Positions 6,899 through 8,152 of a DNA stretch of 8,152 nt are shown here, in pieces (the stretch's first letter is position 1; each line of letters begins with the position of its first letter). Made by a program: the position numbers and the translations under genes. Source of the DNA: an uncultured Steroidobacteraceae bacterium. GTDB lineage: Bacteria > Pseudomonadota > Gammaproteobacteria > Steroidobacterales > Steroidobacteraceae. The stretch lies in contig CATPBQ010000214.1 of NCBI GenBank assembly GCA_955652795.1, forward strand, positions 1 through 8,152. Reading direction: 5' to 3'. The notes beneath the pieces are model-generated. The model ran no database searches, was not told the DNA's origin, and saw only the letters and a list, made by a program, of their open reading frames with translations.

Positions 6899-8152
6899 TC
6901 AGCCTTGATAATCCGCCGCGACGGTTTCGTCCACCTTGCGCGCGCTCATCGCATTGAACACCGGCGTCAGCACGACCGCCACCACCAGGTTGAGAACGAG
7001 CGTGTAAAAGGCGGTGTAGCCTGGGAAAGTGTAGCCGCCCAGCGCGAGGGGAAAGGTCGGCGTCAGGTTCACATGGACCGCCATTGCGGTACCCACGTAC
7101 GTACCAAGGGCCCAGCCGACCAGAAGCGCCCAGCTGTTGAACCATCGTGTATAGACGCCGAGCATGACCGCGGGCAGCGTCTGGATGATCCAGATGCCGC
7201 CCAGCAATTGCAGCTGAATCGCGAATTGCGTGGGCACGAACAGGATGAATATCAGCGCCCCCACCTTGACGATCAGCGACACCCATTTCGCCATCTGTGC
7301 TTCCTGCTTGTCGGTCGGATTCTTGTTGATGAATTCGCGGTGAATGTTGCGCGTGTAGAGGTTAGCGGCGGCGATCGACATGATGGCCGCCGGCACCAGG
7401 GCGCCGATACCAATCGCCGCGAACGCGATACCGACGAACCAGGACGGGAAACTGTGGAGTAACAACGCCGGCACCGCGAAGTTGTTGCCGAACTGCTTGA
7501 AGCCGGCTGCGAATTCCGGAAGGCCCTTGACCCCGGCGGCGAGCGCGAAGAAGCCGAGCAGGGCAAGCAGGCCCAGCATGAAGGTATAGCCGGGCAACAG
7601 GGCGGCGTTGCGGCGGATGGCGCGGCCGCTGTTGGCACTCAGAATAGCGGTTAGAGTGTGGGGATATAAGAACAGCGCCAGCGCCGAACCCAGCGCCAGT
7701 GTCGCGTAGGAGCCGTACGCGCCGGTGGTATTGGGTCCGGGAACCGACAGCAATAACTTCTGCGGCGGCACCGCCGCGAAGATCTTCCCAAAGCCGCCGA
7801 GCTCCATCGGGATGACGATGATCGCGGCGAAGGCAGTGGCATAGATCAGAATGTCCTTGACGATCGCGATCGATGCCGGCGCGCGCAGACCGCTCGAATA
7901 GGTGAAGGCCGCGAGCACCGCGAAGGCGATGATGAGAGGCACGTCGGCGGCCAGGCCCGTTCCCCAGATGCCCAGTGCGCCGATCACCACCTGGATGCCC
8001 ACCAGCTGCAGGGCGATGTAAGGCATCGTCGCGACGATGCCGGTGATGGTTATCGCCAGCGCCAGCCAGCGATTGCCGAAGCGTCCGCGTATGAAATCGC
8101 CCGCCGTGATGTAGCCGCGCTTGTGACACACATACCAGAGGCGGGGAAACAC
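6899..8152 (-). CDS. SSS-family solute permease, MctP-like monocarboxylate type (5' end beyond the window)
   Basis: The frame is open from the right edge to TGA at 6899, giving 417 residues. Family members have roughly 490-560 residues and 12-13 helices, so about the first hundred residues are outside; the GTG at the edge is not the true start. Seen (numbered from the edge): RLWYVCHKRGYITAGDFIRGRFG (4-26), the cytoplasmic motif before a central helix in MctP-like and related permeases; SSGLRAP (86-92); GALVPAAIMSIAAANLYTR (250-268), the helix that in sodium-coupled relatives carries a Ser-Thr pair for sodium, here Ser259-Ile260; and about ten hydrophobic helices in all. MctP-like carriers import lactate, pyruvate and related monocarboxylates. 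I lean to that subgroup from memory of these motifs; acetate- or other solute-specific relatives are possible. It is followed by the MHS transporter, perhaps in one transcription unit. Confidence 0.88.
   Translation of the reverse strand: MFPRLWYVCHKRGYITAGDFIRGRFGNRWLALAITITGIVATMPYIALQLVGIQVVIGALGIWGTGLAADVPLIIAFAVLAAFTYSSGLRAPASIAIVKDILIYATAFAAIIVIPMELGGFGKIFAAVPPQKLLLSVPGPNTTGAYGSYATLALGSALALFLYPHTLTAILSANSGRAIRRNAALLPGYTFMLGLLALLGFFALAAGVKGLPEFAAGFKQFGNNFAVPALLLHSFPSWFVGIAFAAIGIGALVPAAIMSIAAANLYTRNIHREFINKNPTDKQEAQMAKWVSLIVKVGALIFILFVPTQFAIQLQLLGGIWIIQTLPAVMLGVYTRWFNSWALLVGWALGTYVGTAMAVHVNLTPTFPLALGGYTFPGYTAFYTLVLNLVVAVVLTPVFNAMSARKVDETVAADYQG

Noticed and set aside
6822..7286. Upstream extension of the MFS frame to 7286
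   Set aside because: It overlaps the SSS gene on the same strand, has no transporter-like sequence, and the Shine-Dalgarno with MHS N-terminus fixes the start at 6821.

Overview
The window comes from a high-GC bacterium, most likely a member of the Pseudomonadota. The basis is an AcrB-type RND pump, OmpR-type and hybrid two-component proteins, an MHS-type major facilitator and an SSS-type symporter, all in a GC-rich background. I cannot name the genus. No RNA gene, insertion sequence, CRISPR array or phage gene is visible.

Left part (1-2913, minus strand): an OmpR/PhoB-family response regulator (2913-2173) lies upstream of a large RND efflux permease. The permease starts at 1994 and runs off the left edge, leaving 664 residues in view. 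The 178 bp between them hold short repeats and a small hairpin but no convincing promoter. Pump and regulator probably belong to one regulated efflux locus, with the adaptor and outer-membrane genes outside the window.

Middle part (2919-5444, plus strand): 5 bp from the regulator's start codon, and divergent from it, is a receiver-like reading frame (2919-3282). It is intact as protein only if one G is removed from a run of five G at 2980-2984. It overlaps the start of a 740-residue membrane-bound hybrid sensor kinase (3222-5444) with a periplasmic Cache/PDC-like sensor, HisKA, HATPase and C-terminal receiver domains. A perfect 12-bp inverted repeat sits in the last codons of the kinase gene. 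The kinase, the receiver fragment and the OmpR regulator probably form one signalling unit that acts on the pump.

Right part (5490-8152, minus strand, convergent with the kinase): an SSS-family permease resembling the MctP monocarboxylate group, cut by the right edge, is followed after 77 bp by an MHS-type MFS transporter with a strong Shine-Dalgarno and a plausible promoter of its own. Both look like uptake carriers for small organic acids or similar metabolites.

The most notable observation is the receiver frame broken at a G-run that also forms a near-perfect ribosome binding site for an internal GTG start. The rest is ordinary transport and two-component biology; I did not find a clearly new system.
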